Shown here in pieces: positions 52,881 to 63,645 of a DNA stretch of 64,000 nucleotides (the first letter of the stretch is position 1; the number at the start of each line of letters is the position of its first letter). A program made the translations under genes and the position numbers. A model generated the notes under the pieces. It ran no database searches and was not told the origin of the DNA. It was given only the letters and a program-made list of their open reading frames with translations. This DNA is from an uncultured Clostridia bacterium (GTDB taxonomy: Bacteria; Bacillota; Clostridia; TANB77; CAG-508): contig CATLHF010000002.1 of assembly GCA_949948835.1 (NCBI GenBank), positions 1 to 64,000 on the forward strand, written 5' to 3'.

Positions 52881-53010
52881 GATTGACATAACTAACAGTA
52901 AAGAAACTGACAGTAGCAAATACAAATGCTATCCAAAGCTCTCCTCCTGAAAGAATGATGGCACAAGTGATAGCTGACAATCCTAAGTATCCAGCAGATC
53001 TAGAGCTCAT
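52876..53010 (-). CDS. 44-aa hydrophobic small protein (not in the ORF track)
   Basis: MSSRSAGYLGLSAITCAIILSGGELWIAFVFATVSFFTVSYVNH; preceded by ataggaggtttttttATG. Confidence 0.6.
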   Translation of the reverse strand: MSSRSAGYLGLSAITCAIILSGGELWIAFVFATVSFFTVSYVNH

Positions 53011-53216
53011 AAAAAAACCTCCTATAATGGGGTGGCGAGTATGAATAAAATACACATACCCTTGGTTAATATGTAATTATTATAAGTATACCATAATTTG
53101 CATAGAAAATCAAATATCCTCTTCAATTACAGCAAATTCATACTTGACATTTACATAAAACAATAATATAATTTTAATAAGTGCATGCTTAAATAAAGTT
53201 AAGGAGGGTCTACATT

Positions 53217-53561
53217 ATGAAACTTGAGCGGAGAAAAAACCCTGATGGCTGTTGCCCTGTTGATTTAATAGCGCAAATAGCTGAAGAAGAGGAAAAAAGA
53301 GGACGGGTAGTTGTGTTTAATTTCTCACAAAAAGCATTAGACGACATGTGTAATTATCCTGTTAACAAGCAGGTGAATTACGATTTCGGCGAACGTAAAG
53401 GTGATAAAACCAAGCTCACAGTTTGCTGGCTTCCGTCAATGCAGACAATGGAATTAAGTTCGTTTAATGGAAGTGCAATTTATCAGGTCGATTTTGCTGA
53501 CACAGATGAAATTAAGCACAAGTATACAGAACAGGCGGATGTTGTCTACCTCATTTATTAA
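53217..53561 (+). CDS. Small hypothetical protein with atypical codon usage
   Basis: aaggagggtctacattATG; in-frame CGG at 53229 and 53304, plus CTC/GGC/GCG codons; terminator follows. Confidence 0.6.
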   Translation: MKLERRKNPDGCCPVDLIAQIAEEEEKRGRVVVFNFSQKALDDMCNYPVNKQVNYDFGERKGDKTKLTVCWLPSMQTMELSSFNGSAIYQVDFADTDEIKHKYTEQADVVYLIY

Positions 53562-53586
53562 TCTTTTTCAAAAAGACTTAAGCATA

Positions 53587-53622
53587 AAAAGCCACTCGAA
53601 TGTTGAGTGGCTTTTTACATTA
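53587..53622 (+). terminator. Rho-independent terminator
   Basis: aaaaagccactcgaatgttgagtggcttttta. Confidence 0.85.
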
Positions 53623-53717
53623 CAGAAAATGCTAAAAATTTTTTAAATATTGCTTGACAAAAGTGTAAAATAAGATATAATAAATACGAACAAAAATTTG
53701 TATAATTTTAAGGTGAA

Positions 53718-54533
53718 ATGATGAAAGATAGAATTGATAGTATTTTAGTAAAAAAAGGATATTTCGAAACAAGGCAAAAAGCAAAGTATGCTATTGAAAA
53801 TCATTGTATTTATGTAGAAGATAAGTTAATTGAAAAATCAAGCAAAATGGTGGAAGAAGAAAGCAAAATAGAGGTACGAGGACAAGTTTTACCGTTTGTA
53901 AGTCGTGGTGGGTTAAAATTAGATAAGGCAATTAGAGTGTTTGAAATTAATCTGCAAGAAAAGATTTGTATGGACATAGGAGCATCGACTGGTGGATTTA
54001 CTGATTGCATGTTACAAAATGGAGCAAGTAAAGTATATGCTCTTGATGTAGGCCATGACCAATTAGCAAAAATATTAAGAGAAGATAAAAAAGTTATTAA
54101 TTTGGAAGGAACAAACATCCGTGATATAAAGATACAAGAATTTGAAAAAGTAGATTTTGTAGCAACAGACGTTTCTTTTATTTCATTAACACAAGTATTA
54201 GATAAAGCATATGAGATATTAAAAGAAAACGGTCAAATGGTTGCACTAATCAAACCACAATTTGAAGCAGGAACAGAGTTTATTAATAAAAATGGAGTGG
54301 TAAAAGATAAAAAAATACATGCCAAAGTAATTGAAAAAATCATGCTATTTGCAAGTAGTTTAGGCTTTGAAATTGTAGGATTAGAATATTCACCAATAAA
54401 GGGACCAGCAGGAAATATTGAATATTTGTTATACCTAAAAAAGAAACAACCTAATTTTGAATTATTTAAAGCAAGAGAACAAATAAAACAAGTAGTAGAA
54501 ACAGCACATAAAGAATTAAAGAAAAAGGAGTAA
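53718..54533 (+). CDS. TlyA family rRNA (cytidine-2'-O)-methyltransferase
   Basis: S4 domain RIDSILVKKGYFETRQKAK; DIGASTGGFTDCMLQNGA; KPQFEAG. Confidence 0.92.
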   Translation: MMKDRIDSILVKKGYFETRQKAKYAIENHCIYVEDKLIEKSSKMVEEESKIEVRGQVLPFVSRGGLKLDKAIRVFEINLQEKICMDIGASTGGFTDCMLQNGASKVYALDVGHDQLAKILREDKKVINLEGTNIRDIKIQEFEKVDFVATDVSFISLTQVLDKAYEILKENGQMVALIKPQFEAGTEFINKNGVVKDKKIHAKVIEKIMLFASSLGFEIVGLEYSPIKGPAGNIEYLLYLKKKQPNFELFKAREQIKQVVETAHKELKKKE

Positions 54534-54537
54534 AAAT

Positions 54538-56170
54538 ATGATATCCAATTTACATATCCAAAATATTGGAATTATTGATGATATAAGTATTTGCTTAAAC
54601 CAAGGATTTAATGTTCTAACAGGAGAAACAGGAGCCGGAAAAACATTAATTATAGATTCATTAGCAATGATTGCAGGAGGAAGATTTTCGAAAGAAATGA
54701 TACGAAAAGGACAAGACCATTCTTTTGTAGAACTATGCTTATATATACCAAAACATGAGAATGCGATAGATGGAAATATTATTATTTCAAGAGAGATATT
54801 TAATAATGGTAGAAATTTGTGTAAAATTAATGGTAGAATGGTAACGGTTAATGAATTAAAAGACTTTATGAAAGATATTATTGATATTCATGGACAATTA
54901 GATAATCAAACGATATTAGAAGCATCTTCACATATTCAATATTTAGACGGATTTTCACGGACTTGAATTAAAAGAAATAAAAGAAAAATATCAAAGATTA
55001 TATGAAGAATATTGCGATACGAAAACAAAGCTAAAAGAAAACTATGGTGATGATAAAGAAAAGCAAAGAAAATTAGATTTATTAAAATATCAAGTAAATG
55101 AAATTGAAGAAGCACAGTTAAAAGTAAATGAAGAGGAAGAATTAGATGTAGTAAGGACGAGAATGTTAAATTCAGAAAAGATTTCAGAAGGGTTGAATGA
55201 AGCTACTTTAGAAATTGGAGAAAATGCGATTGACTCAATTTCTAAAGCAGTAAGAGCATTAGAGAAAATAGAAAGTTTAGATAAAAACTACGAAGAAAAA
55301 TTAAATAATTTAAAAAGTATTTATTATGACTTACAAGAATTAGCAAGAGATGTAGACGGATTAAAAGAAGATATTGATTTTGATGAAAAAGAAAGACAAA
55401 AAGTAGAACAAAGATTAGATTTGATATTCTCTTTAAAAAGAAAATATGGAAATACAATTCAAGAAATTTTAGACTATAAAAATGAAATTCAAGAAGAAAT
55501 AGAACAAATTGAGAATTTAGAAGAATACACAAATGGTCTAAAACAAAAACTAGAAGAACTAGAAAAAGAAATGATAATAGTATCAAAACAAATGAATGAG
55601 ATAAGAAACAAAAATGCGAAGACCTTATCAAATAAAATATCAGAAGAATTACAAGATTTAGAAATGAAAAATGCTCAATTTAATATTCAAGTTGTGTTTA
55701 ATAATGAAAAAGATTTTAACAAAAATGGACTAGATAAAGTAGAATTTTTGATTAAAACCAATGCAGGAGAAGATTTTAAACCATTAATAAAAATAGCATC
55801 TGGTGGAGAAATGTCAAGAATTATGTTAGCAATTAAACATGTACTTGCAAGTGTAGATAAAGTTCCCGTTCTTATTTTTGATGAAATTGATACAGGGATT
55901 AGTGGAATTGCTGCAAACCGAGTAGCAGATAAAATGAAACAAATTGCAAAACATCATCAAGTGTTGTGTGTAACACATTTAGCACCAATTGCAGCAAGAG
56001 GAGATTACAATTATTATATTAGTAAATCTGTATCAAATGAAATGACAAAGACTACGGTTAAACAGCTAAATGAGGAAGAAACTATTAAAGAAATTGCAAG
56101 AATTGCAAGTGGAGAAGTAACAGATATTGCTTTAGAACATGCAAAACAATTAAGAAAAAGCGCCACATAA
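54538..56170 (+). CDS. recN: DNA repair protein RecN, requires +1 shift at CGG 54958
   Basis: LTGETGAGKTLIIDSLAMIAGGR; joins as QYLDGFS-GLELKEIKEKYQRLYEEY in the frame of 55163..56170; ASGGEMSRIMLAIK and VLIFDEIDTGISG. Confidence 0.95.
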
Positions 56171-56188
56171 ACCGTGGCGCTTATCTTC
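56160..56188. terminator. Bidirectional hairpin
   Basis: aagcgccacataaaccgtggcgctt. Confidence 0.75.
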
Positions 56189-56189
56189 A

Positions 56190-56519
56190 CTACTTAGACA
56201 TCAAATGTGCAAGATAATCATTTTGAGCATCTGTACCAATCAGATTGTAGATGGTTTCAAGTAATTGCGCTAAAACAGTAGCATTATTACATTTCATACA
56301 AAACTGTTTTTGTATCAAAATAGTACCATAATACTCTTGCACTTTGGGATGAGAGAGACTCTCATAGACCTCCAGATCAAAGCGACTTATTTCGAAATGT
56401 TGTCCATCCGAATTTGTAATCCGAACAACCTCTTTGTCTGGATTTTTACCAAACAGTTCAATGATGTCAGGAATTATTTGGGATAAAGTTTTAGTTTCTT
56501 TCAATTTTAAATTAATCAT
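56190..56519 (-). CDS. Small hypothetical protein with atypical codon usage
   Basis: Start moved to MINLKLKETK after taggagggtttttATG; in-frame CGG at 56423; shared hairpin terminator. Confidence 0.55.
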   Translation of the reverse strand: MINLKLKETKTLSQIIPDIIELFGKNPDKEVVRITNSDGQHFEISRFDLEVYESLSHPKVQEYYGTILIQKQFCMKCNNATVLAQLLETIYNLIGTDAQNDYLAHLMSK

Positions 56520-56773
56520 AAAAACCCTCCTAATATAGTGATGTGTTTTGGCATAATCTAATATTAACATAAAATTGAAACAAAATCAAGAAATGTCTAA
56601 AAATAGCAAAAACAATTAAATAAAATTGATTTTATGTTAAATAAATGGTATAATATAGGGTAAGAATGGCAATTACCTTTCGTATGAAAAAGGTTTGTTT
56701 TTATAAGAACCTAAAAGGAGAAGCCTAAAGCTATTTTTTTAAAAAGATACAAACATTAGGAGGAAAAAGAACA

Positions 56774-57415
56774 ATGAGAAAAAGTAGTAAAAGGAAAGAA
56801 ATCGCAAGAAGACATCGGAGAGAAAGGCTGTATAATATAGCAATAATAACTATATTGATTTCTTTGACAGTCGTAGCGTTCCTTCCGACCATAGTATTAA
56901 GAATGCAAGTAAATGCAAAGGTTCCAGAAGTAAAGGTCGAAAAAGTTTCAGAACCGATTAAGCAAGAAACTGAAATGGACTGGAGTAACTTTACTTCCAT
57001 TTATGAGGAAGACATCTTAATTGCCAAGGCAGCAGAAGAAGAAGTGAGGCAAAAGGCGATAGTAGGATTTGGAACTGAACTTGCAGAAGAAATAGTGGGA
57101 ATAACTGCGAACGTTAAATGGTTTAACACCAGTGCATATTGTCCTTGCCAAAAGTGCTGTGGCAAGACAGATGGAATTACAGCATCTCAACAAAAAGCAA
57201 TGAATTGGTATACAATAGCTGCTGGAAACCAATATGAAATGGGAACAATCATTTATATTCCAACACTATCACACGAACCCAATGGAGGATGGTTTATTGT
57301 TCAGGATCGTGGAGGAGCGATATCAAATGATAAACTAGATATCTACTTTAATACACATGAGGAAGCATTACAGTATGGAAGAAAAACATTAGAGTGCTAT
57401 GTGTACGAGTTTTAA
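56774..57415 (+). CDS. 3D (Asp-Asp-Asp) domain-containing protein
   Basis: TAYCPCQKCCGKTDG-like SAYCPCQKCCGKTDGIT, MGTIIYIPTL, FIVQDRGGAI, DIYFNTHEEALQYG. Confidence 0.88.
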   Translation: MRKSSKRKEIARRHRRERLYNIAIITILISLTVVAFLPTIVLRMQVNAKVPEVKVEKVSEPIKQETEMDWSNFTSIYEEDILIAKAAEEEVRQKAIVGFGTELAEEIVGITANVKWFNTSAYCPCQKCCGKTDGITASQQKAMNWYTIAAGNQYEMGTIIYIPTLSHEPNGGWFIVQDRGGAISNDKLDIYFNTHEEALQYGRKTLECYVYEF

Positions 57416-57416
57416 A

Positions 57417-57460
57417 AGCAAGGAGAGGTGAGGATTTACACTCCTTGCTTTCTCCATTTT
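57417..57460 (+). terminator. Rho-independent terminator-like hairpin
   Basis: agcaaggagaggtgaggatttacactccttgctttctcc. Confidence 0.55.
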
Positions 57461-57552
57461 AAAAACAAGTTAAAATTTAGCAATAATGGTTTACTTTCTG
57501 CTAATTCTAGGGTATAATAGGATATCATAAAAGATAAAAGGTAGGGAAAAAT

Positions 57553-59061
57553 ATGAGTGAAAATGAAATGAATCAAAACGAAGAACAAGAATTAGATATG
57601 AATCATCTAATGCAAGTAAGAAGAGAAAAGTTAGAAGAATTACAAGCAAATGGAAAAAATCCATTTGAAATTACAAAATTTGATAGAACAAATACGGCAG
57701 GAGAAATTAAAGATAACTTTGAAAACTTTGACCAAAAAGATGTAACGGTTGCAGGTAGAATTATCGCCAAAAGAATTATGGGAAAAGCATCTTTTTGCAC
57801 GATTCAAGATTGTGATGAAAAAATCCAAAGTTATGTAAGTATTAATGATTTAGGAGAAGAAAGCTACAAAGCATTTAAAACCTATGATATTGGAGATATT
57901 ATAGGAATTACTGGATTTGTATTTAAAACCAGAACAGAAGAAATTTCAGTACATGCGAAAGAAGTAACATTACTTTCAAAATCATTAAGACCACTTCCAG
58001 AAAAATTCCATGGATTAAAAGATCCAGATTTAAGATATAGACAAAGATATACTGATCTTATTGTAAATCCTGAAGTGAAAAAGACATTTGAACTAAGAAG
58101 TAGAATTATTAAAGAAATGAGAAATTTCTTAGATGCAAAAGGATATATGGAAGTTGAAACACCAATTCTAAATACAATTGCAGGTGGAGCTACAGCAAAA
58201 CCATTTGTAACACATCATAATGCATTAGATATTGATATGTACTTAAGAATTGCACCAGAATTATATTTAAAAAGATTAATTGTTGGTGGATTTGATAAAG
58301 TATATGAAATAGGAAGATTATTTAGAAATGAAGGAATGGACTTAAAACACAATCCAGAATTTACTTCTATGGAATTATATGCGGCATATGAAGATTATAA
58401 TGACATGATGGATATCACAGAAGAAATGGTATCAACAATTGCAAAAAACGTACTAGGAACTACAAAAATTAATTACCAAGGAACTGAAATTGATTTAACA
58501 CCATCATGGAAAAGAATGACCATGATTGATGCCATTAAAGAAGTAACAGGTGTGGACTTTAATGAAATCAATACAGATGAAGAAGCAATAAAACTTGCAG
58601 AAGAAAGAAAACTAGAAGTAGACGACATTAAGAAAACAAGAGGAAATATCATTAACATTTTCTTTGAAGAATATGTAGAAGAAACTCTAATACAACCAAC
58701 CTTTATATGTGATTATCCAGTTGAAGTATCACCATTAACCAAAAGAAAACCATCAGATCCTAGATTAACAGAAAGATTTGAAGTGTTTATTGGTGGACGT
58801 GAATATGGAAATGCATACTCAGAGTTAAATGACCCAATTGATCAATATGAAAGATTTAAAAAACAAGTAGAAGCAAGAGAAGCAGGAGACGAAGAAGCAA
58901 ATATGATGGACGAAGACTTCGTTCAAGCTCTAGAAATAGGACTACCTCCAACAGGTGGATTAGGAATGGGAATTGATAGACTTATCATGTTATTAACAGA
59001 TTCAGCATCAATTAGAGATGTATTACTATTCCCAACAATGAAACCATTTTCTGACCGTTAA
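57553..59061 (+). CDS. lysS: Lysine--tRNA ligase (class II)
   Basis: [51 protein letters not shown]. Confidence 0.97.
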   Translation: MSENEMNQNEEQELDMNHLMQVRREKLEELQANGKNPFEITKFDRTNTAGEIKDNFENFDQKDVTVAGRIIAKRIMGKASFCTIQDCDEKIQSYVSINDLGEESYKAFKTYDIGDIIGITGFVFKTRTEEISVHAKEVTLLSKSLRPLPEKFHGLKDPDLRYRQRYTDLIVNPEVKKTFELRSRIIKEMRNFLDAKGYMEVETPILNTIAGGATAKPFVTHHNALDIDMYLRIAPELYLKRLIVGGFDKVYEIGRLFRNEGMDLKHNPEFTSMELYAAYEDYNDMMDITEEMVSTIAKNVLGTTKINYQGTEIDLTPSWKRMTMIDAIKEVTGVDFNEINTDEEAIKLAEERKLEVDDIKKTRGNIINIFFEEYVEETLIQPTFICDYPVEVSPLTKRKPSDPRLTERFEVFIGGREYGNAYSELNDPIDQYERFKKQVEAREAGDEEANMMDEDFVQALEIGLPPTGGLGMGIDRLIMLLTDSASIRDVLLFPTMKPFSDR

Positions 59062-59093
59062 TAAGAGAAAATATTACCTATAGGGGGTAAAAG

Positions 59094-59699
59094 ATGATTT
59101 TAGAAAATAAATTAAATATTACTGATCAAGCTGAACTAGCAAGAGAAGAAGAGAAAATTAGTAAAACATGTGCAAAGAAGATGTTTGAAACTGGATACTT
59201 AAATACATTAGAGCCAGGAACATTTGAAACCTTAAGAAAAATTCATAAATACTTATTTGAAGGAATATATGAATTTGCAGGAAATCTAAGAAAAGTAAAT
59301 ATAGCAAAAGGAAATTTTAGATTTACTCCTCTTACTTATCTTGAAGAAGCAGTTAAAAATATCGAAAAAATGCCACAATCAACCTATGAGCAAATCATAG
59401 AAAAATATGTAGAAATGAATATTGCACATCCATTTAGAGAAGGAAATGGAAGAAGTACAAGAATTTGGCTTGATTTAATTTTGAAAAAAGAGTTAAATCT
59501 CGTAGTTGACTGGAGTAAAGTTGATAAAACAGATTATTTACTTGCAATGGAACGTAGCCCTATAAAAGATACAGAAATTAAAGAACTATTAAAACAAAGT
59601 TTAACGGATAAAATAGATAATAGAGAAATATACATGAAAGGTATTGATAATAGCTATTTATATGAAGGCTATTTATCATTTAAAACAGATGAGCTATAA
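59094..59699 (+). CDS. Fic family protein
   Basis: [14 protein letters not shown] Fic motif; C-terminal SYLYEG resembles a class III inhibitory [S/T]xxxE[G/N] motif. Confidence 0.9.
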   Translation: MILENKLNITDQAELAREEEKISKTCAKKMFETGYLNTLEPGTFETLRKIHKYLFEGIYEFAGNLRKVNIAKGNFRFTPLTYLEEAVKNIEKMPQSTYEQIIEKYVEMNIAHPFREGNGRSTRIWLDLILKKELNLVVDWSKVDKTDYLLAMERSPIKDTEIKELLKQSLTDKIDNREIYMKGIDNSYLYEGYLSFKTDEL

Positions 59700-59751
59700 G
59701 TTACATTGAAAATAAATAAGGGGATAAATCGATTTTAAAGGAGAAGAGAAA

Positions 59752-60484
59752 ATGTTTAATTTTTCATATGATAAACGATTTTTATATATTATTTTAGGGA
59801 TAAGTATTGTGTGGGGGCTTGTTGGAATGTCAAGATTAGAACTTCTTAGTTTATTATTAACTTTGCCAGGAGTTATTGTTGCAATTACATTTCATGAGTT
59901 TGCACATGCTTATGCGGCCTATCGCTTAGGAGACGATACGCCTAAAATGCAAGGAAGATTGAATTTGAATCCTACAAGTCATTTAGACCCAATTGGATTT
60001 GTATTACTTATTTTTGCTCATATTGGATGGGGAAAACCAGTACAAATTAACCCAAGAAATTTTGACAGAAAAGTTTCTATGTCGAAAGGAGAAGCAATTG
60101 TATCAGTTGCAGGTCCAGCAATGAATTTTGTACTTGCAATTGTACTTACGATTCTTTATTTTGCAATTTATAAACTAGCACCAAGCTTTATTGTTTCACG
60201 GAATTGGTTTCTATATTATGATTATGATTCAATCTGCTGCTATAGTAAATGTTGGCCTTGGCATATTTAATTTAATACCACTTCCACCATTAGATGGTAG
60301 TAAAATCTTTAGAAACCTTATGTCTTATAATGTAAAAGAATGGTTAGACAGATACCAAAACTATTTTTATATTGCATTTTTAATTTTATGGGTGACAGGT
60401 CTTGCAGGACAATTAATTTCACCAATTATTAGCTGGATAACAACTGGATTATTTAATATAGTAGGAATGATATTTGGATTATAG
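59752..60484 (+). CDS. Site-2 protease (M50) family protein, requires +1 shift at CGG 60199
   Basis: [25 protein letters not shown]; joins as [41 protein letters not shown]. Confidence 0.92.
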
Positions 60485-60498
60485 AAAAGGAAAATAAA

Positions 60499-61494
60499 AT
60501 GAAGAAAGATATATACACATTAGGAATTGAATCAAGTTGTGACGAAACTTCTGTGTCGGTTGTAAAAAACGGTAGAGAAGTTCTTTCCAATGTTATTCAT
60601 TCTCAAATTGATATTCATAAACAATTTGGAGGAGTTGTTCCAGAGATTGCTTCTAGAAATCATGTAGAAGCAATTTCAACCGTTACAAAAGAAGCATTAG
60701 AGATAGCAGGAATTACTTTTTCAGAAATTGATGCTATTTGTCCGACCTATGGACCAGGTCTTGTAGGCGCACTTTTAGTAGGTGTTGCATATGCAAAAGC
60801 ATTAGCATATGCATTAGATAAACCACTTGTAGGAGTAAACCATATTGAAGGACATATTGCGGCAAACTATATTACACATCCTAAATTACAACCACCATTT
60901 TTATGCTTAGTTGTATCAGGAGGACATACTCATTTAGTTTATATTAAAGATTATACAGAATTTGAGATACTAGCTCGTACACGTGATGATGCAATAGGTG
61001 AAGCGTTTGATAAAGTAGCAAGAGTGATTGGATTACAATATCCAGGAGGGCCAAAGATAGATAAACTTGCAAAAGAGGGAGAGGCAAATATTAATTTGCC
61101 ACATACTTATTTTGAAAATAGTTTAGATTTTAGCTTTAGTGGAATTAAAACTGCTATTTTAAATTTATATCATAAAAACCCAGAAGTAAATAAGGCAGAC
61201 TTATGTGCAAGTTTTGAAAAAACAGTAGTCGATATGTTACTTACCAATACCAAAAAAGCATTACAAGAGTTACATATAAAAAAACTAGCAATTGCAGGAG
61301 GGGTTTCTGCAAATCCATATATACGAGAAGGCTTTTTAAAAATGGGACAAGAAGAGAAAATAGAAGTGTTTTATCCAGAATTAAAACTTTGTACCGATAA
61401 TGCCGCGATGATAGCTTCTGCAGGATATTATCATTTTATCAAAGGTAATGCCTCGGACTTATCCTTAAATGCAGTTCCAAATTTAAAAATATAG
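60499..61494 (+). CDS. tsaD: tRNA N6-adenosine threonylcarbamoyltransferase
   Basis: [31 protein letters not shown]. Confidence 0.97.
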   Translation: MKKDIYTLGIESSCDETSVSVVKNGREVLSNVIHSQIDIHKQFGGVVPEIASRNHVEAISTVTKEALEIAGITFSEIDAICPTYGPGLVGALLVGVAYAKALAYALDKPLVGVNHIEGHIAANYITHPKLQPPFLCLVVSGGHTHLVYIKDYTEFEILARTRDDAIGEAFDKVARVIGLQYPGGPKIDKLAKEGEANINLPHTYFENSLDFSFSGIKTAILNLYHKNPEVNKADLCASFEKTVVDMLLTNTKKALQELHIKKLAIAGGVSANPYIREGFLKMGQEEKIEVFYPELKLCTDNAAMIASAGYYHFIKGNASDLSLNAVPNLKI

Positions 61495-61506
61495 AAAGGA
61501 AATCAT

Positions 61507-62214
61507 ATGTCTATTTATGTTATTGCAGATTTACATTTATCTTTCAAAAATCCAAAGCCAATGAACATTTTTGGAGATAATTGGGACAATCATGAGCAAA
61601 AAATAAAAAGAGACTGGTTAGAAAAAGTAAAAGAAGATGACTTGGTTGTATTACCAGGTGACTTTTCATGGGCAATGAATTTAAGTGATGCTTATTTGGA
61701 TTTTCAATATCTAAATGAATTACCAGGAAAAAAACTATTATTAAAAGGGAATCACGATTATTGGTGGACGACCCTTACTAAAATGAAAGCATATTTGGAA
61801 GAAAATCACTTTGATACTATTGATTTTCTATTTAACAATAGCTTTTTCTATGACGGTATTATTTTAACAGGAACAAGAGGATGGAGCTTAAATGATTTAG
61901 AAGGAAAAGCTAAGATATTAAACAGAGAATTGGGAAGATTGGAAATATCCATTAGCCAAGGAATTGAAAAGTTTGGGGAAGATAAGCCAATTTATGTATT
62001 TATGCATTATCCACCAATTACGAATTCCGCTATCTTAAATAAATCTGAATTAAAATTTGTAGAAGTAATGAAACGATACAAAATACAAAGATGCATGTAT
62101 GGACACTTACATTCTCATTCGCATAAAGATGCAATAGAAGGAAATAGGGAAGGAATTGAATTTAATTTAGTAAGTGGAGATTATTTGGATTTTAAATTAA
62201 TGAAAATAAAATAA
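61507..62214 (+). CDS. Metallophosphoesterase
   Basis: YVIADLHLSF, LPGDFSWAM, LLKGNHDYWW, MYGHLHSH. Confidence 0.9.
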   Translation: MSIYVIADLHLSFKNPKPMNIFGDNWDNHEQKIKRDWLEKVKEDDLVVLPGDFSWAMNLSDAYLDFQYLNELPGKKLLLKGNHDYWWTTLTKMKAYLEENHFDTIDFLFNNSFFYDGIILTGTRGWSLNDLEGKAKILNRELGRLEISISQGIEKFGEDKPIYVFMHYPPITNSAILNKSELKFVEVMKRYKIQRCMYGHLHSHSHKDAIEGNREGIEFNLVSGDYLDFKLMKIK

Positions 62215-62248
62215 AACTGGAGTCTAGTTGAACTCCAGTTTTTCATTT
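62213..62248. terminator. Bidirectional hairpin
   Basis: aaaactggagtctagttgaactccagttttt. Confidence 0.8.
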
Positions 62249-62256
62249 ATAGTATT

Positions 62257-63180
62257 TTATTTCTCTGTTTTTTTAGCTTTTTTTGTATCATCTTTTAATA
62301 CTTCTTTAATAGCGCCTAAACTGCTTAATGCAGAGGTTGCTTCAAAAGGAATAAATACTTTATTTGCTTCACCTTTTGCTACTTCTTCTAAAGCTTCTAA
62401 AGATTTTAATTGAACTAATTTATCATTTGGATCTGCTTTTTTCATTGCATTATAAATCATTTCAACTTCTTTTGCTTTTGCTTCAGCAACTTTTTTAATA
62501 GCGTCTGCTTCACCGGCAGCACGTCTTATTTTTGATTCACGATCAGCTTCTGCTTGTAAAATAGCAGCTTCTTTTTGTCCTTCTGCAATCGTGATAGCAG
62601 ATTGTCTTTCACCTTCTGCTTGTAAAATTAAAGCTCTTTTATTTCTTTCTGCATTCATTTGTTTTTCCATTGCATCACGAATATCTGCAGGTGGAGTAAT
62701 ATCTTTAATTTCTACACGGTCAACTTTACATCCCCATTGGTCAGTTGCTTCATCTAAGATAACTCTTAATTGATCATTAATTGCATCTCTTGAACTGAAG
62801 GTTGCATCTAAGTCCATTTTACCAACAATATCACGAATTGTAGTAATGGCTAAGTATTCAATACCTTTTTTCAAACTTTGAATTTCATATACTGCTTTTG
62901 CAGGGTCTGTAATTTTATAGAACACAACGGTATCAATTGTGATAGTAACATTATCTTTAGTAATAACTCCTTGAGGTGGAATATCCATTGTTTGTTGTTT
63001 TAAACTAACAACACTTCTTACGTGGTCAATGAATGGTACAATAATGGTAAGACCTGCATCTGCAATTTTATGATATTTACCAAGTCTTTCTATAATGTAC
63101 ACCTCAGCTTGCTTAACGATTTTAATTGATTTAAATGCAATAATTAATATAATGATTAATAGTATAATTAAAAATGCCAT
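62257..63180 (-). CDS. SPFH/Band 7 domain protein
   Basis: VIERLGKYHKIADAGLTIIVPFIDHVR, EQMNAERNKRALILQAEGERQSAI-like repeats. Confidence 0.92.
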   Translation of the reverse strand: MAFLIILLIIILIIAFKSIKIVKQAEVYIIERLGKYHKIADAGLTIIVPFIDHVRSVVSLKQQTMDIPPQGVITKDNVTITIDTVVFYKITDPAKAVYEIQSLKKGIEYLAITTIRDIVGKMDLDATFSSRDAINDQLRVILDEATDQWGCKVDRVEIKDITPPADIRDAMEKQMNAERNKRALILQAEGERQSAITIAEGQKEAAILQAEADRESKIRRAAGEADAIKKVAEAKAKEVEMIYNAMKKADPNDKLVQLKSLEALEEVAKGEANKVFIPFEATSALSSLGAIKEVLKDDTKKAKKTEK

Positions 63181-63221
63181 AATAAATCCTCCTTTAAATA
63201 TATAATAAAAAATATAAAAAA

Positions 63222-63645
63222 CTATTTTGAAATAGGTTCTACTAAAACCTTAACACCATTAATTTCTTTTACAGTAACTTCTGTTCCTTCTGGAATATCA
63301 GATGTAGCTTTTGCTGTCCATACTTCACTACCAATTTTTACTTGTCCGAAGACCTTTTTTTACATTGATTTCTCTTGTAACAGTTCCTCTTTTCCCAATA
63401 ACGGAATAAGCATTTGTCTGAACTTTATCTTTACAAGAAAGTTTTTTTACAAGTGGTTTGGTAAGAAACATTAGTACAGTAGAACTAATCACAAATACAG
63501 TAGTTTGGATAATAATGTTATCTGTAAAAAGGCTAACAATGGCAGTAAGAAGTGCTCCAAGTGCAAACCAAAATACGAGAAAACCAATTGTCATAATTTC
63601 CATTACGAAAAAGATTCCAGAAATAATTAACCATACTTGCCACAT
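63222..63645 (-). CDS. NfeD family protein, requires +1 shift at CGG 63348 (minus strand)
   Basis: Adjacent to SPFH gene; rejoined C-terminus GKRGTVTREINVKKGL-GQVKIGSEVWTAKATSDIPEGTEVTVKEINGVKVLVEPISK is a typical NfeD OB fold. Confidence 0.88.

Noticed and set aside
62228-62773. Plus-strand ORFs opposite the SPFH gene
   Set aside because: Antisense shadows of a conserved gene.
2483-63645. Split genes as pseudogenes from ordinary indel decay
   Set aside because: All 14 lesions are the same event in the same codon phase; the rejoined proteins are otherwise intact and mostly essential or widely conserved.
2483-63645. Split genes as homopolymer sequencing errors or polymerase slippage
   Set aside because: None of the sites lies in a homopolymer run of the inserted base beyond CC; long A and T runs in the same genes are not broken. 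Raw-read confirmation is still needed.
2483-63645. Simple sense reassignment of CGG (to Trp, Gln or Gly as a triplet)
   Set aside because: A triplet reassignment would not restore the frame; these sites need a one-base shift to recover the downstream conserved sequence.
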